From positions 1-33,263 of the forward strand of contig CAIJMB010000004.1 in assembly GCA_903821715.1 (NCBI GenBank): a stretch of 33,263 nucleotides of DNA. Reading direction: 5' to 3'. The position numbers and the translations under genes are program-made. Shown piece by piece: positions 25,008-33,000 of this stretch (positions are counted from its first letter, which is position 1; each line of letters begins with the position of its first letter). Source of the DNA: an uncultured Flavobacteriales bacterium. Its GTDB lineage: Bacteria; Bacteroidota; Bacteroidia; Flavobacteriales; Schleiferiaceae. The notes beneath the pieces were generated by a model. It did not search any database, was not told the origin of the DNA, and saw only the letters and a program-made list of their open reading frames with translations.

Positions 25008-25555
25008 AGTCCCGAAGATAGAGGGCGAATGCGGAGAATGAGGCGACCGACTGCGATTCCGAGCAGTGCGCCGGCCAGCACGTCACCCGGATAGTGCACG
25101 CCGAGGTATACCCGCGAAAAGGGGACCGCCAAGGCCCACATCACTGCCAACACCAAGAGCCATCGACCAGGCCGTGAAGCCACGTATACCGTCAGCAAAG
25201 CCCAGGTGGTGGCCGCATGGCCTGAGACAAAGCCAAAGGCTCCGCGGCACGTGGCCACAGCGCGAAATTCACCCTCGAGGGCCCAGCACGGCCGAGGACG
25301 TTCGATACTGTTTTTGAGTAAGGTGGCGACCCAATCCGAAGCCGCAAAGGCGGCTAACAGGGTAATCAAAAGCCAAAACCAGGCACTGAGTGAGAATTTT
25401 GGGCGCTGGACCGCCCATAAGACGAGCCAGATGGCGAGTGCAACCCAAGTATTGGAAACCGCTGTACACAGTAGGTCCGCCCAGGGTCCACCATGGCCAG
25501 CGAGGTCGAGAAAGACCGAGCGGTCTAGTCGATCGAGCGATTCAATGAATCCCAC
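25004..25555 (-). CDS. PAP2-family phosphatase (undecaprenyl-diphosphatase/lipid phosphatase-like)
   Basis: This 183-residue inner-membrane phosphatase carries all three acid phosphatase signatures: K81-x6-R88P89 (KNSIERPRP), S111-G112-H113 (FVSGHAATT) and S147R148-x5-H154-x3-D158 (SRVYLGVHYPGD). It has about five or six membrane helices. Relatives dephosphorylate undecaprenyl diphosphate, phosphatidic acid or lipid A; the substrate here is unproven, but recycling of the undecaprenyl carrier is a common role. It starts at GTG and overlaps the 3' end of obgE by 31 nt, so it is probably translated by coupling. Confidence 0.92.
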   Translation of the reverse strand: MGFIESLDRLDRSVFLDLAGHGGPWADLLCTAVSNTWVALAIWLVLWAVQRPKFSLSAWFWLLITLLAAFAASDWVATLLKNSIERPRPCWALEGEFRAVATCRGAFGFVSGHAATTWALLTVYVASRPGRWLLVLAVMWALAVPFSRVYLGVHYPGDVLAGALLGIAVGRLILRIRPLSSGL

Positions 25556-26538
25556 AGCAAATCTTTGAGGTGGTCAAGGCCCTGGCCCGTGACACTACTA
25601 AATGTGGTCAGCGGCAGATCCTTGGGGAGGCGCGGACGCACCCCATCCAGCAATTGGCCGAGCAGCTCTTCATCGAGCATGTCGGTCTTTGAAATGGCCA
25701 GTACGCGGCGCTTCGTGAGCAGTTCAGGGTTGAATCGCTCTAACTCTCCAAGCAGAATGTGGTACTGCTCGACGACGTCGGGAGCATCACACGGAACCAA
25801 GAACAGCAGGAGAGCGTTCCGTTCGATGTGCTTGAGGAATCGGTGGCCGAGTCCACGCCCTTCGGCGGCGCCTTCGATCAAACCCGGAATGTCAGCCATC
25901 ACAAACGACGTGAAGTCGCGGTGGGCAACGACACCGAGGTTGGGCACGAGGGTCGTAAACGGGTAGTCGGCGATCTCAGGCTTGGCGGCACTCACAGCGC
26001 TGAGCAGGGTGGATTTACCTGCGTTCGGGAATCCGACCAGACCTACGTCCGCAAGGACCTTGAGCTCGAGAAGGAACCAGCCTTCGCGGCCTTCTTCACC
26101 GGGCTGGGCGTGTTCGGGGGCTTGGTTGACGGAATTTTTAAAGAATGCGTTTCCTCGGCCACCACGGCCGCCGGGTAGGAAGACGCGGCGTTCGCCAGGC
26201 TGGGTAAGTTCGCAGAGCACTTCAAGGGTTTCGGCATCTTTGACGACGGTTCCAATCGGAACCTGCAGGACGATGTCCTCTCCGCTTGCACCGATGCGCA
26301 GATTGCGGTTGCCGTTGACGCCAGGTTCTGCCTTGATGTGCTTTCGGTACTTGAGGTGAATTAATGTCCACATTTGCGGATTCGCCTCTAAAATGATGTG
26401 CCCACCGCGGCCACCGTCACCCCCGTCCGGACCTCCTTTGGGTAGGCCCTTGGCACGAAAGAAGTGACGGCTTCCCCCGCCCCCGTGGCCGGACTGCAAG
26501 AAGACCTTGACGTAGTCAATAAAATTAGAATCTGCCAC
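25525..26538 (-). CDS. obgE: GTPase ObgE/CgtA
   Basis: Obg is an essential GTPase of ribosome assembly and stress signalling. The 337-residue protein starts at GTG. Residues 1-160 form the glycine-rich Obg fold (SGHGGGGSRHFFRAKGLPKGG, DGGDGGRGGHII). The G domain follows: G1 GFPNAGKST (169-177), switch I DYPFTTLVPNLG, G3 DIPGLIEGA (216-224) and G4 SKTD (about 289). There is no long C-terminal extension, as is usual in this phylum. adk lies 11 nt upstream in the same direction; I recall obgE next to adk in other Bacteroidota. Confidence 0.97.
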   Translation of the reverse strand: MADSNFIDYVKVFLQSGHGGGGSRHFFRAKGLPKGGPDGGDGGRGGHIILEANPQMWTLIHLKYRKHIKAEPGVNGNRNLRIGASGEDIVLQVPIGTVVKDAETLEVLCELTQPGERRVFLPGGRGGRGNAFFKNSVNQAPEHAQPGEEGREGWFLLELKVLADVGLVGFPNAGKSTLLSAVSAAKPEIADYPFTTLVPNLGVVAHRDFTSFVMADIPGLIEGAAEGRGLGHRFLKHIERNALLLFLVPCDAPDVVEQYHILLGELERFNPELLTKRRVLAISKTDMLDEELLGQLLDGVRPRLPKDLPLTTFSSVTGQGLDHLKDLLWDSLNRSID

Positions 26539-26549
26539 GGGTACGTATG

Positions 26550-27122
26550 TTAAAGAGATTGAATAAGGCGGCGCAGTTCGTCCGTAATGGACTCTATACT
26601 GCCCACCCCATTGAGGCCCCGGTACTTTCCTTGGGCCTCGTAGTAGGACTGAACCGGCGCGGTTTCGCGGGTGTACACCGCAAGACGCTGGCGAATCACC
26701 TCTTCGTTGGCGTCGTCAGCACGGCCCGAAGTTGCACCTCGTGCCAAGAGACGAGTGACAAGTTCTTCGTCGTCGACTTCAAGGCCGATCATCGCAGTGA
26801 CACCGGTCCCGGCATCCGCAAGGATCTCGTCAAGGGCCGCGGCCTGCGCCGAAGTGCGTGGGAATCCGTCAAATATGAACCCGGCCGCATCAGGATGCTT
26901 GGTCCATTCATCCTTGAGCATGGCAATGGTAACGTCGTCCGGAACCAATTGACCCTGGTCCATAAAGGACTTAGCCCATCGGCCTAACTCGGTCGCCTCG
27001 CGAATGTTGCGGCGAAAAATGTCACCCGTCGAAAGGTGAACCAAAGCAAATTCATCGACGAGTAGGGCGCTTTGTGTGCCTTTTCCTGCCCCCGGAGGGC
27101 CGAAGAGTACAATGTTTTTCAT
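26550..27122 (-). CDS. adk: Adenylate kinase
   Basis: Adenylate kinase converts ATP plus AMP to two ADP. The ATG at 27122 gives 190 residues and places the P-loop GPPGAGKGT at 8-16 near the N-terminus, as usual; an in-frame ATG 33 bases upstream would add an unlikely extension. Other landmarks are STGDIFRRNI in the AMP-binding region, GFPRT (about 83-87), and a short LID around RLLARGATSGRADDANEEVIRQRL, without the zinc-binding cysteines of Gram-positive enzymes. It is first in adk-obgE-PAP2-crcB, driven from a TACCTTTG element 38 nt upstream. Confidence 0.97.
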   Translation of the reverse strand: MKNIVLFGPPGAGKGTQSALLVDEFALVHLSTGDIFRRNIREATELGRWAKSFMDQGQLVPDDVTIAMLKDEWTKHPDAAGFIFDGFPRTSAQAAALDEILADAGTGVTAMIGLEVDDEELVTRLLARGATSGRADDANEEVIRQRLAVYTRETAPVQSYYEAQGKYRGLNGVGSIESITDELRRLIQSL

Positions 27123-27160
27123 GCGGATGGTGCGTAAATGACCGAAAACGGACAAGGCGG

Positions 27161-27168
27161 CAAAGGTA
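27161..27168 (-). promoter_or_regulatory. Bacteroidota -7 promoter element (TACCTTTG) for adk-obgE operon
   Basis: The reverse strand has an exact TAnnTTTG match, 38 nt upstream of the adk ATG. With the forward element at 27187 it forms the inverted repeat GCAAAGGTA-N18-TACCTTTGC. Confidence 0.6.
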
Positions 27169-27186
27169 CGACCTTAGGGACTTCCC

Positions 27187-27194
27187 TACCTTTG
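27187..27194 (+). promoter_or_regulatory. Bacteroidota -7 promoter element (TACCTTTG) for the mannose-1-phosphate guanylyltransferase gene
   Basis: This exact TAnnTTTG match lies 19 nt before the ATG at 27214. Its -33 region falls on the divergent adk promoter element. Confidence 0.6.
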
Positions 27195-27213
27195 CGGCCT
27201 AACCCACTGGGCT

Positions 27214-28299
27214 ATGGAACACAATTATGCAGTGATTATGGCGGGCGGCGTCGGTTCGCGATTCTGGCCTACCTCGACTTCGCGAACGCCCAAGCAGTTT
27301 CTCGATATTCTTGGAACGGGCGAAACCCTGCTTCAGCAGACGTTCCGCCGCATGAAGTCCGTCGTTCCGGCCGACCATATATATGTGGTGACGCACGTGG
27401 ATTATGCCGATACCTGCTTGGTACAGCTCCCCGAACTCGACCGCCAGCGAATTTTGGCCGAACCCGCCCGTCGCAACACGGCTCCCTGTGTCGCTTATGC
27501 CGCGTTTGTGCTCAAAAAACGCGATCCGCTCGCCAACTTTGTCGTCACACCCGCCGACCATTTGGTCACCAATGAAGCGGAATTCACCGCTCGCCTCACC
27601 TCAGCACTAGCCACATCGGGCACCCACAACGTGCTAATGACCCTGGGAATGAACCCCATTCGTCCTGAAACGGGCTATGGGTACATTCAGTTCCGCCCCG
27701 AGAAGTCCACCTATGCCCCCGACGTGCACCCAGTGAAGACGTTTACAGAAAAGCCCAACCGCGAGATGGCCGAGCAGTTCATCGCGACGGGAGAGTTTTT
27801 GTGGAATGCCGGAATTTTTGTGTGGAATTCCAACGCTATTTTGAGTGCCTTCGAAAAGCACATGCCCGAGATGTACGCGGGATTCAGTGCAGGCTGGGAG
27901 CATTTTGGCACGGCCTCAGAGGCAGAATTCATACGTTCGATGTACGGAGAGTGCCCCAACGAGTCGATCGACTACGGAATTCTTGAAAAAGCAAAGCAGG
28001 TTCTTGTAATGCCTGCCGAATTCGGCTGGTCGGACTTGGGCAGCTGGGGTGCGGTTCACGAGCAGCGGGCGGCAGACGTGAACGGAAACACCGGTGCTGG
28101 CAACCACGTACTGTCGTACGACGCAAGCGGAAACACCTACCACATTCCTGAGGACATGGTCGCCGTGGTCGACGGATTACACGACTATATCGTGATTTTG
28201 AGTGAAAACCGTCTTTTGGTGTGTCCTCGCAGCAAAGAGCAAGAAATCAAGCAGTTCGTGCACGATGTCAAGATGCGGCGCGGCGAAGACTTCGTGTAG
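27214..28299 (+). CDS. manC: Mannose-1-phosphate guanylyltransferase (GDP-mannose pyrophosphorylase)
   Basis: The enzyme makes GDP-mannose from mannose-1-phosphate and GTP, feeding LPS, exopolysaccharide and glycoprotein synthesis. The 361-residue protein carries the nucleotidyltransferase signature GGVGSRFWPTSTSRTPKQF (11-29). TPADHLV follows for metal and nucleotide binding, with GYGYIQF, KTFTEKPN, LWNAGIFVWNS and SDLGSWGAV after it. Length and sequence show only the guanylyltransferase part; the isomerase domain of bifunctional enzymes is absent. It stands as a single gene between divergent adk and a strong hairpin terminator. Confidence 0.96.
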   Translation: MEHNYAVIMAGGVGSRFWPTSTSRTPKQFLDILGTGETLLQQTFRRMKSVVPADHIYVVTHVDYADTCLVQLPELDRQRILAEPARRNTAPCVAYAAFVLKKRDPLANFVVTPADHLVTNEAEFTARLTSALATSGTHNVLMTLGMNPIRPETGYGYIQFRPEKSTYAPDVHPVKTFTEKPNREMAEQFIATGEFLWNAGIFVWNSNAILSAFEKHMPEMYAGFSAGWEHFGTASEAEFIRSMYGECPNESIDYGILEKAKQVLVMPAEFGWSDLGSWGAVHEQRAADVNGNTGAGNHVLSYDASGNTYHIPEDMVAVVDGLHDYIVILSENRLLVCPRSKEQEIKQFVHDVKMRRGEDFV

Positions 28300-28320
28300 T
28301 TCGCAACCTAAGTTTACAAA

Positions 28321-28345
28321 AAAAGGCGCCCGATGGGCGCCTTTT
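28321..28345. terminator. Bidirectional hairpin terminator
   Basis: A perfect 11-bp stem, AAAAGGCGCCC (28321-28331) with GGGCGCCTTTT (28335-28345), encloses a three-base loop. Seven As at its left (28318-28324) make a good T-tract for the reverse strand, and four Ts serve the forward strand. It separates the guanylyltransferase gene from the convergent 53-aa gene. Confidence 0.88.
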
Positions 28346-28365
28346 GTGTTGCTTTGGTGAGAAGT

Positions 28366-28527
28366 CTAGCGCTTCGCCCCCTCGAGCCACTTGTAGATGC
28401 GCTCGGGCATTACGCGCTCCAAACCAATCAAGGTCAGCCAGTACCCTACGAACAGGGCGAGGAATACGAGCATGCTGAACCCGGTCAGAATGATCATGAT
28501 GGCGAGGAGGAATCCGAGGAATTTCAT
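28366..28527 (-). CDS. Small 53-residue membrane protein, unknown function
   Basis: From the ATG at 28527 the gene encodes 53 residues. The first 36 or so are almost wholly hydrophobic (MKFLGFLLAIMIIL, then VFLALFVGYWLTLIGL), enough for one long or two short membrane helices. A basic amphipathic tail follows, RVMPERIYKWLEGAKR. It has its own promoter element (TATCTTTG, 40 nt upstream) and a strong terminator after its stop, which argues for a real transcription unit. The open frame continues upstream of this ATG, but past the promoter element. I do not recognise a family. Confidence 0.6.
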   Translation of the reverse strand: MKFLGFLLAIMIILTGFSMLVFLALFVGYWLTLIGLERVMPERIYKWLEGAKR

Positions 28528-28567
28528 AGTGCGCTGCGTTGAAGGGTACGTTGAATTCGTAGTGGGG

Positions 28568-28575
28568 CAAAGATA
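28568..28575 (-). promoter_or_regulatory. Bacteroidota -7 promoter element (TATCTTTG) for the 53-aa membrane protein
   Basis: The reverse strand has an exact TAnnTTTG match 40 nt upstream of the ATG at 28527. It is divergent to the fumC promoter element, 38 nt away. Confidence 0.5.
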
Positions 28576-28613
28576 AGTGACACTGAGCAATTCTTTGCGC
28601 CCCGTGTCGGGTG

Positions 28614-28621
28614 TAATTTTG
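28614..28621 (+). promoter_or_regulatory. Bacteroidota -7 promoter element (TAATTTTG) for fumC, 4 nt from the ATG
   Basis: This exact TAnnTTTG match is followed by CCCC and the ATG at 28626, so the mRNA should be leaderless or nearly so. A TTTG at 28594-28597 lies 16 nt upstream, slightly closer than the usual -33 spacing. Confidence 0.6.
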
Positions 28622-28625
28622 CCCC

Positions 28626-30023
28626 ATGAGCACACAAACCCGCATTGAACGCGACACGATGGGCGAAGTCCACGTTCCCGCAACCGCCTACTGGGGCGCC
28701 CAGACCGAGCGCTCGCGTACCAACTTTAAAATCGGCCCTGAAGGCAGCATGCCCAAAGAGATCGTGCACGCCTTTGCCTACCTCAAAAAAGCGGCGGCTT
28801 TGACCAACCGCGACTTGGGCGTGCTATCCGCCGAAAAGGCCGAACTCATTGGCAACGTCTGCGACGAAATCCTCACGGGCCAGCACGACGCTGAGTTTCC
28901 GCTGGTCATTTGGCAGACCGGTTCTGGGACCCAAAGCAACATGAACGTCAACGAGGTCATTGCCTACCGCGGCCACGTGCTGAGCGGCGGCAGCCTGCAG
29001 GACGCGAACAAGGTGCTCCACCCCAACGACGACGTGAACAAGTCGCAGTCCTCGAACGACACCTTCCCCACGGCGATGCACATTGCCGCCTACCTTCAGA
29101 CGGTGCGCACGACGGTTCCCGGAATCCGCCTCCTGCGCGACGCCTTGGCTGCCAAAGCGGACGCATTCAAAAATGTAGTCAAGACCGGCCGCACCCACTT
29201 TATGGACGCCACTCCCCTGACCCTTGGCCAGGAGTTCAGCGGCTACGTGCAGCAGCTCGACAACGGAATCCGCGCCATCGACAACGCGCTCGAAATGGTC
29301 GCTGAGTTGGCCTTGGGCGGAACCGCCGTCGGTACCGGCCTCAACACACCCAAGGGATACGACGTGGCCGTGGCCGCAAACATTGCCGAGCTTACGGGAA
29401 TGCCGTTCAAAACAGCTCCGAATAAGTTCGAAGCCTTGGCCGCGCACGACGCCATGGTCGAGCTCAGTGGGGCGTTCAAGCGCGTTGCGGTTTCGCTCAT
29501 GAAGATTGGGAATGACGTGCGCATGCTGTCTTCGGGTCCACGTTCAGGTATTGGAGAAATCATTATTCCTGACAACGAGCCTGGCTCAAGCATCATGCCC
29601 GGAAAGGTCAACCCGACCCAGCCCGAGGCCCTCACGATGGTCGCAGCTCAGGTGATCGGGAACGACGTGGCCGTTTCGCTCGGCGGAGCCACCGGACACT
29701 TTGAGCTCAACGTGTTCAAACCATTGATTGCTGCCAACGTGCTGCAGAGCGCGCGCCTCATCGGCGACGCCTGCGTGTCGTTCACCGACAAGTGCGCCGC
29801 CGGAATTGAGCCCAACTACCCCATCATTCAGCGCCATTTAGAGAATTCGCTAATGCTGGTCACCGCACTCAACACCCACATCGGGTACGACAAGGCGGCC
29901 AAAATCGCCAAAACGGCCCACGCCGAGGGAAGCACGCTCAAAGAGGCAGCCCTTAAGCTGGGCTATGTCACGGCTGAAGAGTTTGACGCTTGGGTTCGCC
30001 CCGAAGACATGGTCGGACACTAA
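28626..30023 (+). CDS. fumC: Class II fumarate hydratase
   Basis: FumC interconverts fumarate and malate in the TCA cycle without an iron-sulfur cluster. The 465-residue length is standard. Superfamily motifs are present: GSGTQSNMNVNEV (about 100-112), SQSSNDTFPTAMHIA, TGRTHFMDATPLTLGQEFSGY with the catalytic His, and the signature GSSIMPGKVNPTQ with catalytic Ser321 and Lys327. It is a single gene, with a promoter element four bases before the ATG and a strong terminator after the stop. Confidence 0.97.
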   Translation: MSTQTRIERDTMGEVHVPATAYWGAQTERSRTNFKIGPEGSMPKEIVHAFAYLKKAAALTNRDLGVLSAEKAELIGNVCDEILTGQHDAEFPLVIWQTGSGTQSNMNVNEVIAYRGHVLSGGSLQDANKVLHPNDDVNKSQSSNDTFPTAMHIAAYLQTVRTTVPGIRLLRDALAAKADAFKNVVKTGRTHFMDATPLTLGQEFSGYVQQLDNGIRAIDNALEMVAELALGGTAVGTGLNTPKGYDVAVAANIAELTGMPFKTAPNKFEALAAHDAMVELSGAFKRVAVSLMKIGNDVRMLSSGPRSGIGEIIIPDNEPGSSIMPGKVNPTQPEALTMVAAQVIGNDVAVSLGGATGHFELNVFKPLIAANVLQSARLIGDACVSFTDKCAAGIEPNYPIIQRHLENSLMLVTALNTHIGYDKAAKIAKTAHAEGSTLKEAALKLGYVTAEEFDAWVRPEDMVGH

Positions 30024-30044
30024 GCCAGGCAAGCAATTGAATCG

Positions 30045-30071
30045 AGCCACCCGCCTGGGTGGCTTTTTTTA
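30045..30071 (+). terminator. Rho-independent terminator of fumC
   Basis: AGCCACCC (30045-30052) pairs perfectly with GGGTGGCT (30057-30064) around a four-base loop and is followed by Ts to 30070. The stop codon of the convergent gene lies inside the T-tract at 30069-30071. Confidence 0.9.
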
Positions 30072-33000
30072 TTGGTTGAGGGTGACCGCCCCGTGCTGAT
30101 CGCCGGCCGTACCGCACTGGCTTTGCCACGTGAGGTGGTAGAGGTAGACCCCGGGCGAAAGTGCCCGACCTTGGTAGCGACCGTCCCATGCGAATTGGGG
30201 GTCGTTGGTTCGAAAGACCTCTTGACCCCAGCGACTGTACACCACCAGGTTGATCTGGGCGAGGGCGCTGGCCTCGGTTCCGCGCAACTGGAACGCGTCA
30301 TTGATGCCGTCCCCGTTGGGCGTGAATACGTTCGGAACCTGCACACTGTCAAGGTCCGCACCCAAAATTTGATAGGTGACTTGCACGGAATCCTTGATGC
30401 CGCACACTGTGTCCGCCACGACGAACCACGCACTGAGGTTTCCGGCCTGCGTTGCCGGCCATTGAACACTTGGACCTAGAACGATGCCACCGCCGGGAAT
30501 CCGCCAATAGGAATTGGTCGAGTTGCCGCGCTGGCCAAGGCCCCGCACCGGCTGACCGTCCAAGCAGAACGGTGCCGTGACGCTGGCGGTCGGAACCGTG
30601 AGCCCAGGGCGAAACTCCGCCGTAAACTGAAGACTGTCGCGCTGTCCGCAGATGTTATCGTAGGCCACTAACCAGGCTGAGTAGGAATTCACCAATGAGG
30701 TTCCGGACCACGCAAAGGGCGGCACGAGACTGTCTACCGAACCGCTGGCACCGTAGAGCACCAGAACCTCTGCACTGAGATTGGGGCCGGGGCTCAGCGC
30801 AATGCTTCGCGCAGGGTCACATGGATCAAAACTCAGCTGGGCATCTGCTCGCACTGCGGAACCAGGTAGCACCCATAGATTAAGCGTTTGAACCGCTTGG
30901 GTGAGGCAAATGGTATCGAGTGCTGTCACGGTGAGTACATAGGGTCCGGGCACGGCGTAGCTGTGCCCCGGGAGCGGGTTGGGCGGGCCCGTCCAGGTAA
31001 CGCCGTCTCCCCATGCCACGGTGAGGACGTCGGTGCGGCTGGTGGTTCCGGTGAGGTAAAGGCTGTCACCCGCACAAATGGTATCGACGCTGAGGTCGAG
31101 TTGGGCGGCAGCGGCCAAGAGCTCAAAGGCTATTTGCACGCCAGCCATGTTGCAGTTGGGTGAATTGTTCGTCGCAGAGTGGGCGTTGCTCGGAAAAATG
31201 GGTAGGTTGTCGGTTCCGCCGCAGCCCGCACAAATGGCCTGGTGGATCACGCCGTTGGGATCGAAGCGCGAGGTTCCGCCGTCGACATGTTCGTCGGCCC
31301 CATTGCCGCCAAAGTAGCTGGCGTATTCGGGGTTGCCGTGGCGGTCCAGGGCCAAGAAGTAAAAGTCCTTGCCGTCGGTAGTGGACTGGTAGGCATTGGG
31401 GCTAGTGTAGAGATTGGTGATGGTTCCGCCGTTGAGGTTGCCGAACCAGCCCGAGAAGTAGGCGGTTCCGCAGTCGTCCACCTGAAGGGCCGTCGGCGAA
31501 ATGCGCCGGTTGAGTTGGCCGTTGCCTACGTACTGCGTGCGGTAGATGCTATCTCCTTCGGCCTTGATCCAGGTCAGGATTTGCGTTGAGTTGGGATTTT
31601 GCCACAGCCCCGGGGTGGGCGCGAGCGGCCCAACGTAGGGCCCTGAGCCCTGGCACAATGTACCCAAGCCCAGCGAGAGCAACACCGCGCTCGAATCACC
31701 CACAGCGGCATAGGCGCCCGACGGGTTTTGCGCAGTGAGGAATCCGTAGGAATTGCAGTACTGCGGTTCGAGATAGGTCTGACCGAGCAACTGGCCATTG
31801 GACGGATTAAAGAGCGCGTAGTATGCTTCAGCCTGGCCGTTGGGCACCGTGGTTACGCCTGATCCCGAAAGATTCCCCATACCCGAAGTCCAGCCGAGCA
31901 CCGCGAGGCGGTTGCCCGTGGGGCCTGGGGTGGGAATCAGCGATGTCAATCCGTCCAAGTCCGGACCACCGACGTAGGTAGCCCAGCGCAGTGTGTCGAG
32001 GTCAGTGCTAAAGTGCGCAAGAAGTCCGTCGGTGGTTCCGCCCCTAGAGGTATCGAGGGGCCACGTTGCCAATGCACGGGAGCGGGTGGCCGTCGCAATC
32101 CAGATTCCGCCTGCGTCCACCCACAGATCGCCACGCGCCTCGTCACCATAGTGTGGTGTGCTCAAGTCATGAAGCCCATCATAACCGAATCGTCCATAGT
32201 AGGTCGAGGCCTGCAGCGCCGAACCCGTCGGATTGAGTCGAACCAGCACTACATCGGTGGGTGACTGAAATACGACTCCGCCCCCGCCAAGTGTACCTCC
32301 ACCGGGTTGGGACGCCAGCGAGGTGTCGTAGGCCGTCGCAGTCGTCGGAAAATTCAGCGAATTGCTCACCCCCATCACGACGAGGTCTCCGTTGGGGGCC
32401 ACGCGCAGCGAATGCGGCTGCTCTTGAGCGCTTCCGCCGAGGTAGGTCGCCGAAACGACTCCTGTGCCCGTGGGATTGAACAGCATAAGGGCGATGTCGA
32501 CCCCACCCCCGCCAAAGTTGGCCTGAACGCCGTTTGAGGTCGGATACTGTGCACCAAAGGCCACACCGCCCAGCCACGTGCGCCCCTGAAGGTCATAGGT
32601 CGCGGTGTACCCGAAGTTGTCGCTCACGGAACCGCTAAAGCTGCTAAACACGTACGTCGGATCGATGCGCTGGGCACCTGGGGCGTGCAGGGTCCAGCCC
32701 TCAGGAGTTTGCTGCCACTGCACCTTCACTTCGAGTCCTTGGGCGTCAAAGGCCTTGGCTGCCTCCATGCGCGCGGAACCCGCCGCAGTCTCAAGTTCAA
32801 GAACCGGTGGGGTTCGGGGTCCGCGGCGAGCCACTGCGCCCTCAAATCCAATGCGGATGCCGTCGAGGTCTTCGCCGTGCCACCACGTTTTAAGGCGACC
32901 CGACTCAATGCGAAGCTCGAGATCCACCCCCGGGTAGACGTTGCGAATCCATGCCTGCGAAGCGCCGCGGACCGTCACCTCAGCGCCCCGCCCGAGCAGG

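Noticed and set aside
24600..25060. Fluoride riboswitch in front of crcB.
   Set aside because: crcB directly overlaps the PAP2 gene by four bases; there is no untranslated leader to hold one.
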